Positions 42,342 to 50,699 of a stretch of 64,000 nucleotides of DNA are shown here, in pieces. The DNA is from Lyngbya aestuarii BL J (GTDB taxonomy: Bacteria > Cyanobacteriota > Cyanobacteriia > Cyanobacteriales > Microcoleaceae). Location of the stretch: NCBI RefSeq assembly GCF_000478195.2, contig NZ_AUZM01000016.1, positions 1 to 64,000 on the forward strand. The letters are read 5' to 3'. The notes under the pieces are model-generated. The model did no database searches, was not told the origin of the DNA, and was given only the letters and a program-made list of their open reading frames with translations. Made by a program: the position numbers and the translations under genes. Position 1 is the stretch's first letter; every line of letters starts with the position of its first letter.

Positions 42342-43628
42342 ATGGATTCTAAGAGTAACCTGGGGTCTACCCAAAGGAATAATAATAATAACCAAGCTGA
42401 TCAGAAAGCCAATCTCTGGTTAGCGGCGGAATCAGCAAATCCATTCCGCAAAAACGAGCGTATGGTAAACCCCAATAACGAAAGTAATTCTATGCCTCAC
42501 GAAGAGTCTTGGAGTACCGATATCATACCAAGCAACGCAGCGAAGATCAAAGTCATTGGTGTGGGCGGCAGTGGGGGAAATGCGGTCAATCGCATGATTG
42601 AGAGTGAGGTATCGGGTGTAGAGTTTTGGGCGGTCAATACAGATGCCCAAGCCTTGGCTCAGTCAAAAGCACTGAAACGTTTACAAGTCGGACAAAAGTT
42701 AACCCGAGGACTAGGAGCGGGGGGTAATCCGGCGATTGGACAAAAAGCCGCAGAAGAATCTCGTGATGAAATTGCCCATTCTTTAGAAGGGGCCGATTTA
42801 GTGTTTATTACAGCCGGATTAGGCGGGGGAACTGGAACAGGGGGCGCTCCGGTTGTGGCTGAAGTCGCCAAAGAAGTGGGTGCATTAACAATTGGTGTGG
42901 TGACACGACCTTTTACTTTTGAAGGGCGACGACGCATTTCTCAAGCCGATGAAGGGGTCGCTGCTTTACAAAGTCGGGTTGATACGCTGATTATTATTCC
43001 TAATAATAAGCTGTTATCGGTGATTAACGAACAAACGCCGGTTCAGGAAGCTTTTCGCTATGCCGATGATGTCTTGCGTCAGGGTGTACAAGGGATATCT
43101 GATATTATTACTATTCCCGGCTTAGTGAATGTTGACTTTGCCGATGTTCGGGCGGTGATGGCAGATGCGGGTTCAGCTTTGCTTGGAATTGGTTTAGGTT
43201 CGGGTAAATCAAGGGCGAGAGAAGCGGCAATGGGAGCGATTTCGTCTCCGTTACTGGAATCTTCTATTGATGGGGCGAAAGGGGTTGTCTTTAATATTAC
43301 AGGCGGAACTGACTTAACGCTTCATGAGGTGAATGCGGCAGCCGAGGCGATTTATGAAGTGGTTGATCCCAATGCCAATATTATCTTTGGGGCGGTGATT
43401 GATGAACGGCTACAGGGAGAAATTAAAATTACGGTGATTGCGACTGGATTTTCGGGTGAAAAACAACAAAGCATTCCTAGCACTCGAGAAACCACGCCCC
43501 AACCCCGGAATGCACCGCCGCCTTCACCTCTGGGTCAACAACCGTCAAAAGATCCTGCTGAACAACAATCCCAACAGCCAGGACTTGATATTCCGGACTT
43601 CCTCAGACAACGGCGTCCTCGACGTTAG
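42342..43628 (+). CDS. ftsZ: Cell-division tubulin homologue FtsZ
   Basis: From ATG 42342 this is a 428-residue GTPase that polymerises into the division ring; a TTG at 42297 would add 15 residues. Its N-terminal 60-residue extension is typical of cyanobacteria. The core has [17 protein letters not shown], the GTP-binding [13 protein letters not shown], the T7 loop [11 protein letters not shown], and the C-terminal peptide [13 protein letters not shown] that docks partners such as Ftn2/ZipN and SepF. All landmarks are intact. Confidence 0.97.
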   Translation: MDSKSNLGSTQRNNNNNQADQKANLWLAAESANPFRKNERMVNPNNESNSMPHEESWSTDIIPSNAAKIKVIGVGGSGGNAVNRMIESEVSGVEFWAVNTDAQALAQSKALKRLQVGQKLTRGLGAGGNPAIGQKAAEESRDEIAHSLEGADLVFITAGLGGGTGTGGAPVVAEVAKEVGALTIGVVTRPFTFEGRRRISQADEGVAALQSRVDTLIIIPNNKLLSVINEQTPVQEAFRYADDVLRQGVQGISDIITIPGLVNVDFADVRAVMADAGSALLGIGLGSGKSRAREAAMGAISSPLLESSIDGAKGVVFNITGGTDLTLHEVNAAAEAIYEVVDPNANIIFGAVIDERLQGEIKITVIATGFSGEKQQSIPSTRETTPQPRNAPPPSPLGQQPSKDPAEQQSQQPGLDIPDFLRQRRPRR

Positions 43629-43639
43629 TCGAGTCAGTA

Positions 43640-45050
43640 TTCGCGTATAGGGCAAATTCACCTTTTTCGGCGAGTTGGAAGCCTACACTGAAAGCGAAGT
43701 GTCAGTGTGTGGAGGAAAACTATGTGCTTCGCACAGGCGAGGAGCGAACGCATAGGGTTTATCATTATGTTACTATATCATACGGTGAGTTTTTGATGTC
43801 GTGAAACAACTTATGACCTTAGCTGTGCGAATTGAACCGACCGCAGAACAGCAGAAATTGCTGGACGATACTGTGGTCGCGTTTGCGTCAGCCTGTAATT
43901 GGATTAACGACAACGTGAACTCAAACCTGACCAACCGAAACTCAATACAAGCCGTCTGCTATAGCGAGGTTAAATCTCAATTTGGGTTAACAGCTAATCA
44001 TGTAGTTAGAGCTTGTGCGAGAGTTGGTGCAAATCGATTAACTGCAAAACAAAAAAGACGCAAGGTAACAGGATTTAAACCAACCAGTTTTGACTGTGAT
44101 GCCAGAACATTTCGGATTATTGAAGACGGCTATCTAGTCAGCCTCAGCACAACAGGTAAACGAGTTAAAGTTCCGATGCGAGTAAGTAATTACCATATCG
44201 GAAAACTCAAAAACCAAAATCCGACTTCGGCTCAAGTTTGTAAGCATAAAGATGGTAACTTTTATCTCCATATTCAACTAAAATTTGAAGCACCAAAACC
44301 GAGAAAAACTCAAAATGTTATTGGTGTTGACTTTGGAAGACGGGATATAGCAGTAACTTCAACAGGTCAATCTTGGTCGGGGAAAGATATCAACAATACT
44401 AGAGACAAATATACCAGGACTAGAGCTTCCCTTCAAAAGAAAGCGTCTCAAGGTAAGTCCGCGTCGCCTAGGGTTTCCCCAGGCGTTTATGCCGGACGCA
44501 CAAGGTCAACTCGGCGTAGATGCCGAGAAATCTTGAAACGGCTATCGGGACGTGAGAGAAGATACCAAACCTGGTTAAATCATCAGATTTCGAGTTCAAT
44601 CATCACAGAAGCAGTTAGCACAAATTCAATTGTTGCTATCGAAGACTTGACCGGAATAAGGGATAGAACAAATAATCAGCCCAGGAAAAAAACAGAGGGT
44701 AGACGTTCTAATTCCTGGAGTTTTTATCAGTTAAGAACCTGCCTTGAATATCAAGGCATTAAAGAGGGTGTAAATGTCATTGCAATTCCACCTGCTTATA
44801 CCAGTCAAACCTGTCATAAGTGCCTGTATATTCATCCAGTCAAAGGTCAATCTTATCGAAACAATAAAACCTTTAAATGTGGTAATTGTGGCAAGAGTTG
44901 CGATGCAGATTTTAAGGGGTCAAAAATGATTAAATTATGGGGTGCAAGTGTAACCGCACCTAGAGGTTCGGAATTCTTGTCTTGTGCAGTAGTTCTAGGG
45001 CTACCGAAAGCCCACGTTGAAAGGCATAGCCAGTGTGGGTAGGTTACAAT
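43640..45050 (+). mobile_element. IS200/IS605-related element carrying only tnpB
   Basis: Left-end hairpins (ACACTGA/TCAGTGT at 43685-43708; TGTGC-TTC-GCACA at 43723-43735) precede tnpB, and a right-end hairpin (GGGCT/AGCCC at 44998-45013) followed by GCCAGTGTGGGTAGG at its tail matches the CACTG end motif. There is no tnpA, so it would depend on a transposase from elsewhere. Such elements make a guide RNA from their right end; it would overlap the end of tnpB. Precise ends are uncertain. It lies between ftsZ and thiD. Confidence 0.75.
43801..45042 (+). CDS. tnpB: RNA-guided nuclease TnpB, with in-frame repeat insertion
   Basis: This 413-residue protein starts at GTG 43801. The RuvC-like nuclease residues are visible: first D in VIGVDFGRRDIAV, E in VAIEDLTGI and last D in CDADFKGSKMI (normally DADxNAA). 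Zinc cysteines follow (CHKC...CGNC). The N-terminal domain is of OrfB_IS605 type. An extra 15 residues (KSASPRVSPGVYAGR, 44455-44499) interrupt the usual SQGTRSTRRR stretch and derive from a GCGTCGCCTAGG dispersed repeat. The DADF in place of DADxN is a mild departure. TnpB cuts DNA next to a short motif using a guide RNA; activity here is doubtful. Confidence 0.9.
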   Translation: MKQLMTLAVRIEPTAEQQKLLDDTVVAFASACNWINDNVNSNLTNRNSIQAVCYSEVKSQFGLTANHVVRACARVGANRLTAKQKRRKVTGFKPTSFDCDARTFRIIEDGYLVSLSTTGKRVKVPMRVSNYHIGKLKNQNPTSAQVCKHKDGNFYLHIQLKFEAPKPRKTQNVIGVDFGRRDIAVTSTGQSWSGKDINNTRDKYTRTRASLQKKASQGKSASPRVSPGVYAGRTRSTRRRCREILKRLSGRERRYQTWLNHQISSSIITEAVSTNSIVAIEDLTGIRDRTNNQPRKKTEGRRSNSWSFYQLRTCLEYQGIKEGVNVIAIPPAYTSQTCHKCLYIHPVKGQSYRNNKTFKCGNCGKSCDADFKGSKMIKLWGASVTAPRGSEFLSCAVVLGLPKAHVERHSQCG

Positions 45051-45052
45051 CC

Positions 45053-45868
45053 ATGATTCCAGTCGCTCTCACCATTGCCGGATCAGATAGTGGTGGAGGT
45101 GCAGGCATTCAAGCCGATTTGCGAACCTTTGCCTTTCATTGCGTTCATGGCACCAGTGCTTTAACTTGTGTTACTGCTCAAAATACTTTGGGGGTTAATC
45201 GAGTCGATGCCCTCTCGCCCCAAGCCGTCGCTGACCAAATTACGGCGGTTGCTGAAGATATTGGGGTACAAGCGACGAAGACGGGAATGTTGCTCAACTC
45301 CGAGATTATTCAACAGGTTGTCGCGCAGGTTGAACAATGGCATCTACAGCCGTTAGTGGTTGATCCGGTGATGGTCTCCCGGACTGGAGCGCAATTGATT
45401 GATGATCAGGCAATTACGGCTTTGCGAGAAACTCTATTTCCCCATGCAACGGTGATTACACCCAATCGCTACGAAGCTGAAATTCTCACGGGGTTGAAAA
45501 TACAAACCCTTGATCAGATGTATACTGCTGTTCAACAGATTTATGATCAACTGGGAGTCAAAGCGGTTTTGGTGAAGGGAGGAAGTTTAGAAGCGTCTTT
45601 GCGAGGAACAGATGTGTGGTTTGATGGCAAACAGCTTCAGACTCTACAAACTGAAATCATCAACACTTCCCATACTCATGGGACAGGTTGTACGCTTTCA
45701 GCCGCGATCACCGCTAACCTTGCCAAAGGACAAGATCTATTGACCGCTATCCAAGGTGCAAAGACTTACGTCACCCAAGCTTTACAATTTTCCCTGAGTA
45801 TCGGTCAGGGTCAAGGTCCGGTTGGACATTTTTTTCCACTTCTCTCCCAGAGCCAATCTTTACTCTAG
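45053..45868 (+). CDS. thiD: Hydroxymethylpyrimidine/phosphomethylpyrimidine kinase
   Basis: From ATG 45053 this 271-residue thiamine-synthesis enzyme phosphorylates HMP twice (EC 2.7.1.49 and 2.7.4.7). VALTIAGSDSGGGAGIQADL at the N-terminus, VVDPVMVSRTGAQLI, the PNRYEAEILTG segment and the C-terminal HTHGTGCTLSAAI are all family hallmarks. An ATG at 45017 would add 12 residues but lies in the mobile element's right end. The TnpB stop is 10 bases before the start, so the gene's promoter may now be inside the mobile element. There is no TPP riboswitch visible. Confidence 0.95.
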   Translation: MIPVALTIAGSDSGGGAGIQADLRTFAFHCVHGTSALTCVTAQNTLGVNRVDALSPQAVADQITAVAEDIGVQATKTGMLLNSEIIQQVVAQVEQWHLQPLVVDPVMVSRTGAQLIDDQAITALRETLFPHATVITPNRYEAEILTGLKIQTLDQMYTAVQQIYDQLGVKAVLVKGGSLEASLRGTDVWFDGKQLQTLQTEIINTSHTHGTGCTLSAAITANLAKGQDLLTAIQGAKTYVTQALQFSLSIGQGQGPVGHFFPLLSQSQSLL

Positions 45869-45897
45869 CTCCATCACGCCGAATCGGTAAATTTAAT

Positions 45898-46341
45898 TTA
45901 TCTAGCCGATCGTTGACCCGAGCGAGAAGAACGTTTTTGCTGCCAGTAATACGGATGAGAGGGTAATTCCTTTGGGGTTTCCACTTCTGCTGTATCACTG
46001 CGAATGGCACTTTCACCCATAACGTCCTCTTTTTCTTGAAAGAGAGGAGTTGTACTTCGTAGGGGATCACGCTGCACGGCGGCTAACGCTTGACGAACTG
46101 CCGTTTTGATCTTAACTTGATATTGGTCTCGGGCGCATTTTTGTTGATGCAGCCACCCTTCGCGGCTAGAGGCATAGAGAGTTGGCAGACGGTTAAGCGC
46201 GTAGGTTTCAACTTCAGATCGCTGAATGTACTGCGTTAACCGAGGAGACAAAAGAGCCATTTGACTTCTGACTTCCTCAGCCACCAAGTCTTCCATGATG
46301 TTGTGGTATTTTCTGCGTTGCTTCACTGACATAGTCGTCAC
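45898..46341 (-). CDS. comFB: ComFB-domain protein
   Basis: This 147-residue protein matches the ComFB domain at about residues 10-95 (NIMEDLVAEEVRSQMALLSP, then SEVETYALNRLPTLYASSRE and GWLHQQ). ComFB was first named in Bacillus competence operons; recent work describes ComFB-family proteins, including cyanobacterial ones, as cyclic-dinucleotide (c-di-AMP/c-di-GMP) receptors. The C-terminal 45 residues are unique to this protein and charged. It is convergent with thiD. Two GGDEF proteins in the window make a c-di-GMP link conceivable but unproven. Confidence 0.85.
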   Translation of the reverse strand: MTTMSVKQRRKYHNIMEDLVAEEVRSQMALLSPRLTQYIQRSEVETYALNRLPTLYASSREGWLHQQKCARDQYQVKIKTAVRQALAAVQRDPLRSTTPLFQEKEDVMGESAIRSDTAEVETPKELPSHPYYWQQKRSSRSGQRSAR

Positions 46342-46457
46342 CGAAAACCTTAGTGTATTGAGTATTTTGACTGAATTGGTGCTGATCTTTCCCTGTAGTC
46401 CACAAATCTACTGTGGATTATCTCTAATAACTGAGAAATGAACCTTTAGCGAGTCGA

Positions 46458-46838
46458 TCATAAGGCTGTCTCGATCAACTCCTCGATTTCATTTACCTGA
46501 CGTTCCTCGGCTAAATAGCCAATTCCACGATGCAGATGAAGACGAAGTTGTTCTGCGAGAGTTTGTCTATCTGTGCCTAAGCCGTCTTGACAACACCTAT
46601 ACTTCAAGGCAGTTATAAAGACATCAGACAGTTCACCGCCAAAGACCCGCCAAGTCATTTCGATCCCCTGATCAGCAGGTAATGAAACTGAAGAAGGTAC
46701 AGTAGACTCTACAAGTGATAGACAAAAAGCCCAACGACAAAGAATATTCCACTGCTCGATCTTCGTTGTTCGCTTCAGCTTAATTAGCTGTTCTTTCGCT
46801 TCAGAGGAAAGACGAACTCGATCAACCGGTGGCTCCAT
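46458..46838 (-). CDS. Orphan DndE-like protein
   Basis: This 126-residue protein has the DndE pattern: VRLSSEAKEQLIKLKRTT near the N-terminus, then WNILCRWAFCLSLVE, EMTWRVFGGELSDVF and RLHLHRGIGYLAE. DndE belongs to the DNA phosphorothioation (Dnd) system and binds nicked DNA in E. coli. Here no dndB, dndC or dndD neighbours exist in the window, so a phosphorothioation role cannot be assumed. It sits upstream of comFB in the same direction, 116 bases away. Confidence 0.8.
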   Translation of the reverse strand: MEPPVDRVRLSSEAKEQLIKLKRTTKIEQWNILCRWAFCLSLVESTVPSSVSLPADQGIEMTWRVFGGELSDVFITALKYRCCQDGLGTDRQTLAEQLRLHLHRGIGYLAEERQVNEIEELIETAL

Positions 46839-47223
46839 AAGTTCCTAGGGTGAGTACAATCTCTACAAACCAGGAATTTACTGAAACCTGTTTGATCTCT
46901 ATTATACAACGATTAAGTGTTTTGTCGGTAGACAGATGCGTCGTTTTTAACCTGAACATCTAGTATAAGATTGAAATGTTCAAAGTTTGATCTAAAGTTT
47001 GTTAAAAAGTTAACATTCTGTTCTGACAACTTTACGTTTAAAGACCCAGATGGTAGTTGTCAGCTTACTGATCTCCGTTAATTTGCGGAAGTACAAGTAT
47101 ATCTTTACTCAAGCTATCATAAAGCATACCCATCGATGGGTCAAGTCAATCACTAGAATTTGATTTGCTTTCTAGTCAATTCCTGAAACCTTACAAATCT
47201 TCTCTCCTACAACAGCCTCAAAA
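46839..47223. other. Divergent intergenic region with a 14-bp palindrome
   Basis: 385 bases between the DndE-like and PHP genes. It contains the perfect palindrome ACCCATCGATGGGT (47128-47141), TCCG/CGGA around 47079-47094 and AGTTGTCAG/ACTGA-type short inverted repeats. No gene is supported. It probably holds both divergent promoters. Confidence 0.45.
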
Positions 47224-48045
47224 ATGCTAGAACTTCATTGTCATACCACTTACTCCGATGGTACACTTACCCCCAGCGAACTGGTCGCTTTAGCCATGCA
47301 AGCCGGAGTCAAAGCCCTCGCCATCACCGATCACGATACTCTTTCAGGTTGGGAAGAAGCCTTTGCTGCTGCTGCTGACTTTGATCTGGAAATTGTTCCT
47401 GGGGTTGAACTCTCTACGGTTTACAACGAGCGTTCTTTACATATTTTGGGATTTTACCCCAATAAAAATAAACTCTATTCTCCCCTTAAAGAACGGTTAG
47501 AAGGACGCAAAAGACGCGCCCAATTAATTATTAATAAACTCGCTGAATTCGGTTATCCAGTTGAACTTCCCTCAATGGGTGAAGGAATTGCACCTTCTCG
47601 TCCTCATATTGCTACAGCTTTGGTCAAAGCCGGTTATGTTAAATCTTCCAAAGAAGCCTTTGAAAAATGGCTAGGAGATGATCAACCTGCCTTTGTTCAA
47701 TATGAAAAATTTTCCACCGCAGAAGGGATTCAACTCTTACTCAATTGTGAAGCAATTCCGGTTTGGGCGCATCCTTATTTATTTCGAGGCGGTGAAGTTG
47801 AAACAGTGTTAAAAGATCTAGTTTCAGCCGGGGTATTGGGTCTTGAAGTTTATCATCCTAGTCATACCTCAAAACAAATTAAGCACTTAGAATCTTTGTG
47901 TGATGAATATGATTTACTGAAAACCGGAGGAAGTGACTTTCATAGCCCAAATTCTGATATCAGTCTCAACCAACTTCATTTACCCCTAGAGTTGCTAGAC
48001 TCTATCAAAAAAGTTAGAAATCATGCCAGCTTAACAACAAACTGA
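47224..48045 (+). CDS. PHP-domain metal-dependent phosphoesterase
   Basis: This 273-residue protein has the PHP metal-binding residues LELHCHTTYSDGTLTPSEL and ALAITDHDTLSGW, then PGVELSTVYNERSLHILG and, near the end, KTGGSDFHSPN. Proteins of this type (YciV/RNase AM family) remove phosphate from nucleoside 3',5'-bisphosphates or trim RNA 5' ends. Length and motifs are normal. It is followed by the DCC-type gene after 100 bases. Confidence 0.9.
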   Translation: MLELHCHTTYSDGTLTPSELVALAMQAGVKALAITDHDTLSGWEEAFAAAADFDLEIVPGVELSTVYNERSLHILGFYPNKNKLYSPLKERLEGRKRRAQLIINKLAEFGYPVELPSMGEGIAPSRPHIATALVKAGYVKSSKEAFEKWLGDDQPAFVQYEKFSTAEGIQLLLNCEAIPVWAHPYLFRGGEVETVLKDLVSAGVLGLEVYHPSHTSKQIKHLESLCDEYDLLKTGGSDFHSPNSDISLNQLHLPLELLDSIKKVRNHASLTTN

Positions 48046-48145
48046 TTTTCAAAAGTTTGACTGGTTTTTTCACTCAGACTGAAGCCCAAAAAAATAGAAA
48101 AATCTGTAACAATTATAGTGTTAGTTTCTTTTTGACTCTCCCCCT

Positions 48146-48553
48146 ATGACTTATCATGTGATTTACGATGGCAACTGCAATTTGTGTGTAACCTTAGTGC
48201 AGTTTTTAGAGAACTTCGATCAAGGTCAACAGTTTCAATATATCCCCATGCAAAATGAAGCTGAACTCAACCGCTTTGGGATTACATCAACTGACTGTAA
48301 ACAGGGGATGATTTTAATTGATGATAACCATCCTCAGCGTCGTTGGCAAGGCAGTGATGCCGCCGAAGAAATTGGGAATTTATTACCCGCAGGCAATCTA
48401 TTTGTGAGTGCGTATCGAGCATTACCGGGGTTGAAATGGACAGGTGATCGGGTTTATGAGCAAGTCCGCGATCACCGTTATCAGTGGTTTGGTCAACGTT
48501 CAAGCACCTACAATTCAGCTTACCCCAGTTGTGAGAGTTGTCAAAAAAATTAG
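48146..48553 (+). CDS. DCC-family thiol-disulfide oxidoreductase (DUF393)
   Basis: This 135-residue protein begins HVIYDGNCNLCVTLVQFLEN, with the CxxC (CNLC) of DCC proteins after DG, and has the ALPGLKWTGDRVYEQVRDHR-like C-terminal pattern of the family. DCC proteins are thioredoxin-like redox enzymes of mostly unknown role. Two cysteines at the end (SCESCQ-like) add a second pair. Confidence 0.9.
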   Translation: MTYHVIYDGNCNLCVTLVQFLENFDQGQQFQYIPMQNEAELNRFGITSTDCKQGMILIDDNHPQRRWQGSDAAEEIGNLLPAGNLFVSAYRALPGLKWTGDRVYEQVRDHRYQWFGQRSSTYNSAYPSCESCQKN

Positions 48554-49032
48554 GGGTTGCGCGATCGCGATCATTGAGTGTATAATACTGCTCATCAGTT
48601 AGCACTATTGTGGGCTGCTGTCTCACCGTCCGGAAAATTTCTGTATTGCTGGTATAGGTGTGTCAATTGGTTGTTACGTCAGGTCAGCCAAAAACTTAGA
48701 TTGCAAGTTAATTAAAAGCTTTAATCTTCTGCAAAACCTAGTTTTTAAGGTCTGACTTAGCGTTACTACCCATGTACATACACATACTTACGGATACATA
48801 TTGCGGGTCGTGAGACATTAGCTGACATATTGATGTAAAGTGTTCTGGCTTTGAATTTATCAGTTTCAAATGGAAATGCTAGATCTAAATTTAGATAGCA
48901 TTCCTTTGAAGCAACCTTGATGATGACTTCTATTTTTTGGAAAGAAGCCATTAATTTTCGAGAATTTCATAACAGAATACTTCGTTAGTGCTAGGTGAGT
49001 TAACAAAAAATAACTCGACTAGGAGTAAACTA
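48554..49032. promoter_or_regulatory. Gene-free stretch with an orphan consensus promoter
   Basis: About 480 bases without a supported gene. TTGCGC (48557-48562), an 18-base spacer and a perfect TATAAT (48581-48586) make a good promoter pointing right, yet the next gene starts 450 bases away. An unknown small RNA or a long leader of the NYN gene is possible. The GCGATCGC in the spacer is a HIP1 site. Confidence 0.4.
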
Positions 49033-49809
49033 ATGAAAGTCAAAAACAATGAGTCTAAAAACTCACAAAAGTCATTAGCAATAGCAATTTTTTTGGATTT
49101 TGAAAATGTATCTCAATTTTATATCGCCTCAGATTTGTTAAAATTTGCTCGTCAGCAAGGAAAAGTTGTGACTTCAAAAGCTTACAGTTGTAACTGGAAT
49201 GAAAACCATAAAAGCCATCTTGAATTTAAAGGCTTTGAGTGTATTCAAGTAGACAATCCAGATAAAATTAAAAATGCAGTTGACTTTCAAATCGCAATAG
49301 ACTGTTTTAAGCCAACAAGAACCAATTCTTACCCAGAGGTTATCATCTTAGTGACAGGAGATTGTTATAGTCAAATTATACAACAAAACTTGAAGTCAGA
49401 AAACAGAAAACTAATTGTACTTGCACGCCGGGGAAGTGATTGTCACTCTTTAAAGAAACAGGTTGATGAATTTTACTACATAGATCAACTTCCTGATTTA
49501 GTGAAAAATTTGGATTATGAAACTCTGCAAACAGAAGCTTACATTTGTTATGAAGATGCTGTAAACTGTTTAATATAATCCATTCAAACTGCGATCAAAA
49601 GCGGCAAATCAACAACCATCGGTTTGATTGCTAAATTAATGTGTAATAATTCCAAATTTCCCAACTATAAAAATGTTTCATCAATCCGAAAACCAGATGG
49701 TAGTAAATTTTCAAAGTTTACTAAATTTATTGATCGGGTGAGAGAGAAAGGAATTATACGCAAGGTTAATCAAGAGATATTTCTGATTAATGAAATAAAG
49801 GAAGATTAA
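49033..49809 (+). pseudogene. NYN-domain / OST-HTH protein interrupted by an in-frame stop
   Basis: ATG 49033 follows AGGAG at 7 bases. The first 181 residues form a NYN/PIN-like RNase domain (AIAIFLDFENVSQFYIASDL, VDFQIAIDCFK, then VIILVTGDCYSQI). TAA at 49576-49578 then stops translation. The same frame continues without another stop for 76 codons to TAA at 49807-49809, encoding SIQTAIKSGKSTTIGLIAKL and SSIRKPDGSKFSKFTKFIDR, a winged OST-HTH (LOTUS) domain usual at the C-terminus of such proteins. A single base change could restore the full length. Product, if any, is a truncated nuclease. Confidence 0.8.
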
Positions 49810-49834
49810 TTCTATCAACGTATTGATAAAAAAA

Positions 49835-49889
49835 TCCTCACTGGGTTGTAGATCATCATTGTTTAATGATAAACTAACCAAAGTGAGGA
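49835..49889 (+). promoter_or_regulatory. Long imperfect hairpin in the rnc leader
   Basis: TCCTCACT (49835-49842) pairs with AGTGAGGA (49882-49889); GGTT with AACC and AG with CT continue the stem; ATCATT (49855-49860) pairs with AATGAT (49865-49870) around the loop GTTT. It lies 55 bases before the rnc start codon. In E. coli RNase III controls its own mRNA by cutting a leader hairpin; a similar role here is inference. It may also end transcription of the NYN gene. Confidence 0.5.
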
Positions 49890-49944
49890 AACAGAAAATT
49901 TTATTGATGATGTTAGGTTTTGCTGGATAACAAAGATATTGAAA

Positions 49945-50646
49945 ATGGATAAACTACCAGAAATTAAAGATGAAAAACTGAGGTTGCGTGCTTTAACCCA
50001 TCGTTCCTATGTCAACGAACATCCTGGAGACGGAAAAAATAACGAGCGCTTAGAATTCTTGGGAGATGCAGTCTTAGGGTTTGTGGTGGGGGAGTTACTT
50101 TATACTTATTATCCAGAAGAACTCAGTGAAGCCAAAATGACTCGTTTACGAGCCGCATTAGTTGATGAACAACAACTGGGAAAATTTGCGGAGCAACTCG
50201 GAATTGGTGAAATTATGCGACTGGGTAAAGGTGCGATCAAAGATGGAGGATATCAAAACCCGGCTTTGCTTAGTGATACCTTTGAAGCCTATATTGGAGC
50301 TTATTATTTAGATGCAGGAATAGAGAAAGTTCGAGAATTTATTATTCCTCTATTCACCAAAGTTGCTGATGAAATTCTGGGAATGCACACTGAAGAAAAA
50401 AATTCTGAACATTTAATTGATTCAAAAAATCGATTTCAGCAATGGGCGTTAGCCGAATTTGGAGAAAATCCCAAGTATTTTATTATTGATCAATCTGGCC
50501 CCGATCATGCCAAAGAGTTTATCGCAGAAGTGCGCGTCAGAGATCAAGTGTATGGTTTAGGACAAGGACGTCGTAAGCAAGATGCTCAAAAAAAAGCCGC
50601 AGAAGCAGCTTTAAAGAAATTGGGAATTTTAGACAGTGAATCGTGA
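49945..50646 (+). CDS. rnc: Ribonuclease III
   Basis: From ATG 49945 (233 residues; a TTG at 49939 would add two) this is a double-strand-specific RNase. It has the signature ERLEFLGDAVLGFVVGELL at about residue 34, the second acidic site DTFEAYIGAYYLDAG, and a C-terminal dsRNA-binding domain (about 155-230, NRFQQWALAEFGENPKYFII and GRRKQDAQKKAAEAALKKL). It matures rRNA and other RNAs and could act on the hairpin in its own leader. Confidence 0.96.
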   Translation: MDKLPEIKDEKLRLRALTHRSYVNEHPGDGKNNERLEFLGDAVLGFVVGELLYTYYPEELSEAKMTRLRAALVDEQQLGKFAEQLGIGEIMRLGKGAIKDGGYQNPALLSDTFEAYIGAYYLDAGIEKVREFIIPLFTKVADEILGMHTEEKNSEHLIDSKNRFQQWALAEFGENPKYFIIDQSGPDHAKEFIAEVRVRDQVYGLGQGRRKQDAQKKAAEAALKKLGILDSES

Positions 50647-50699
50647 ACCGTAAGTCGTAAAATAGTTGTGAGTGAGAGTTTGTGTCATACCCAACTCAA

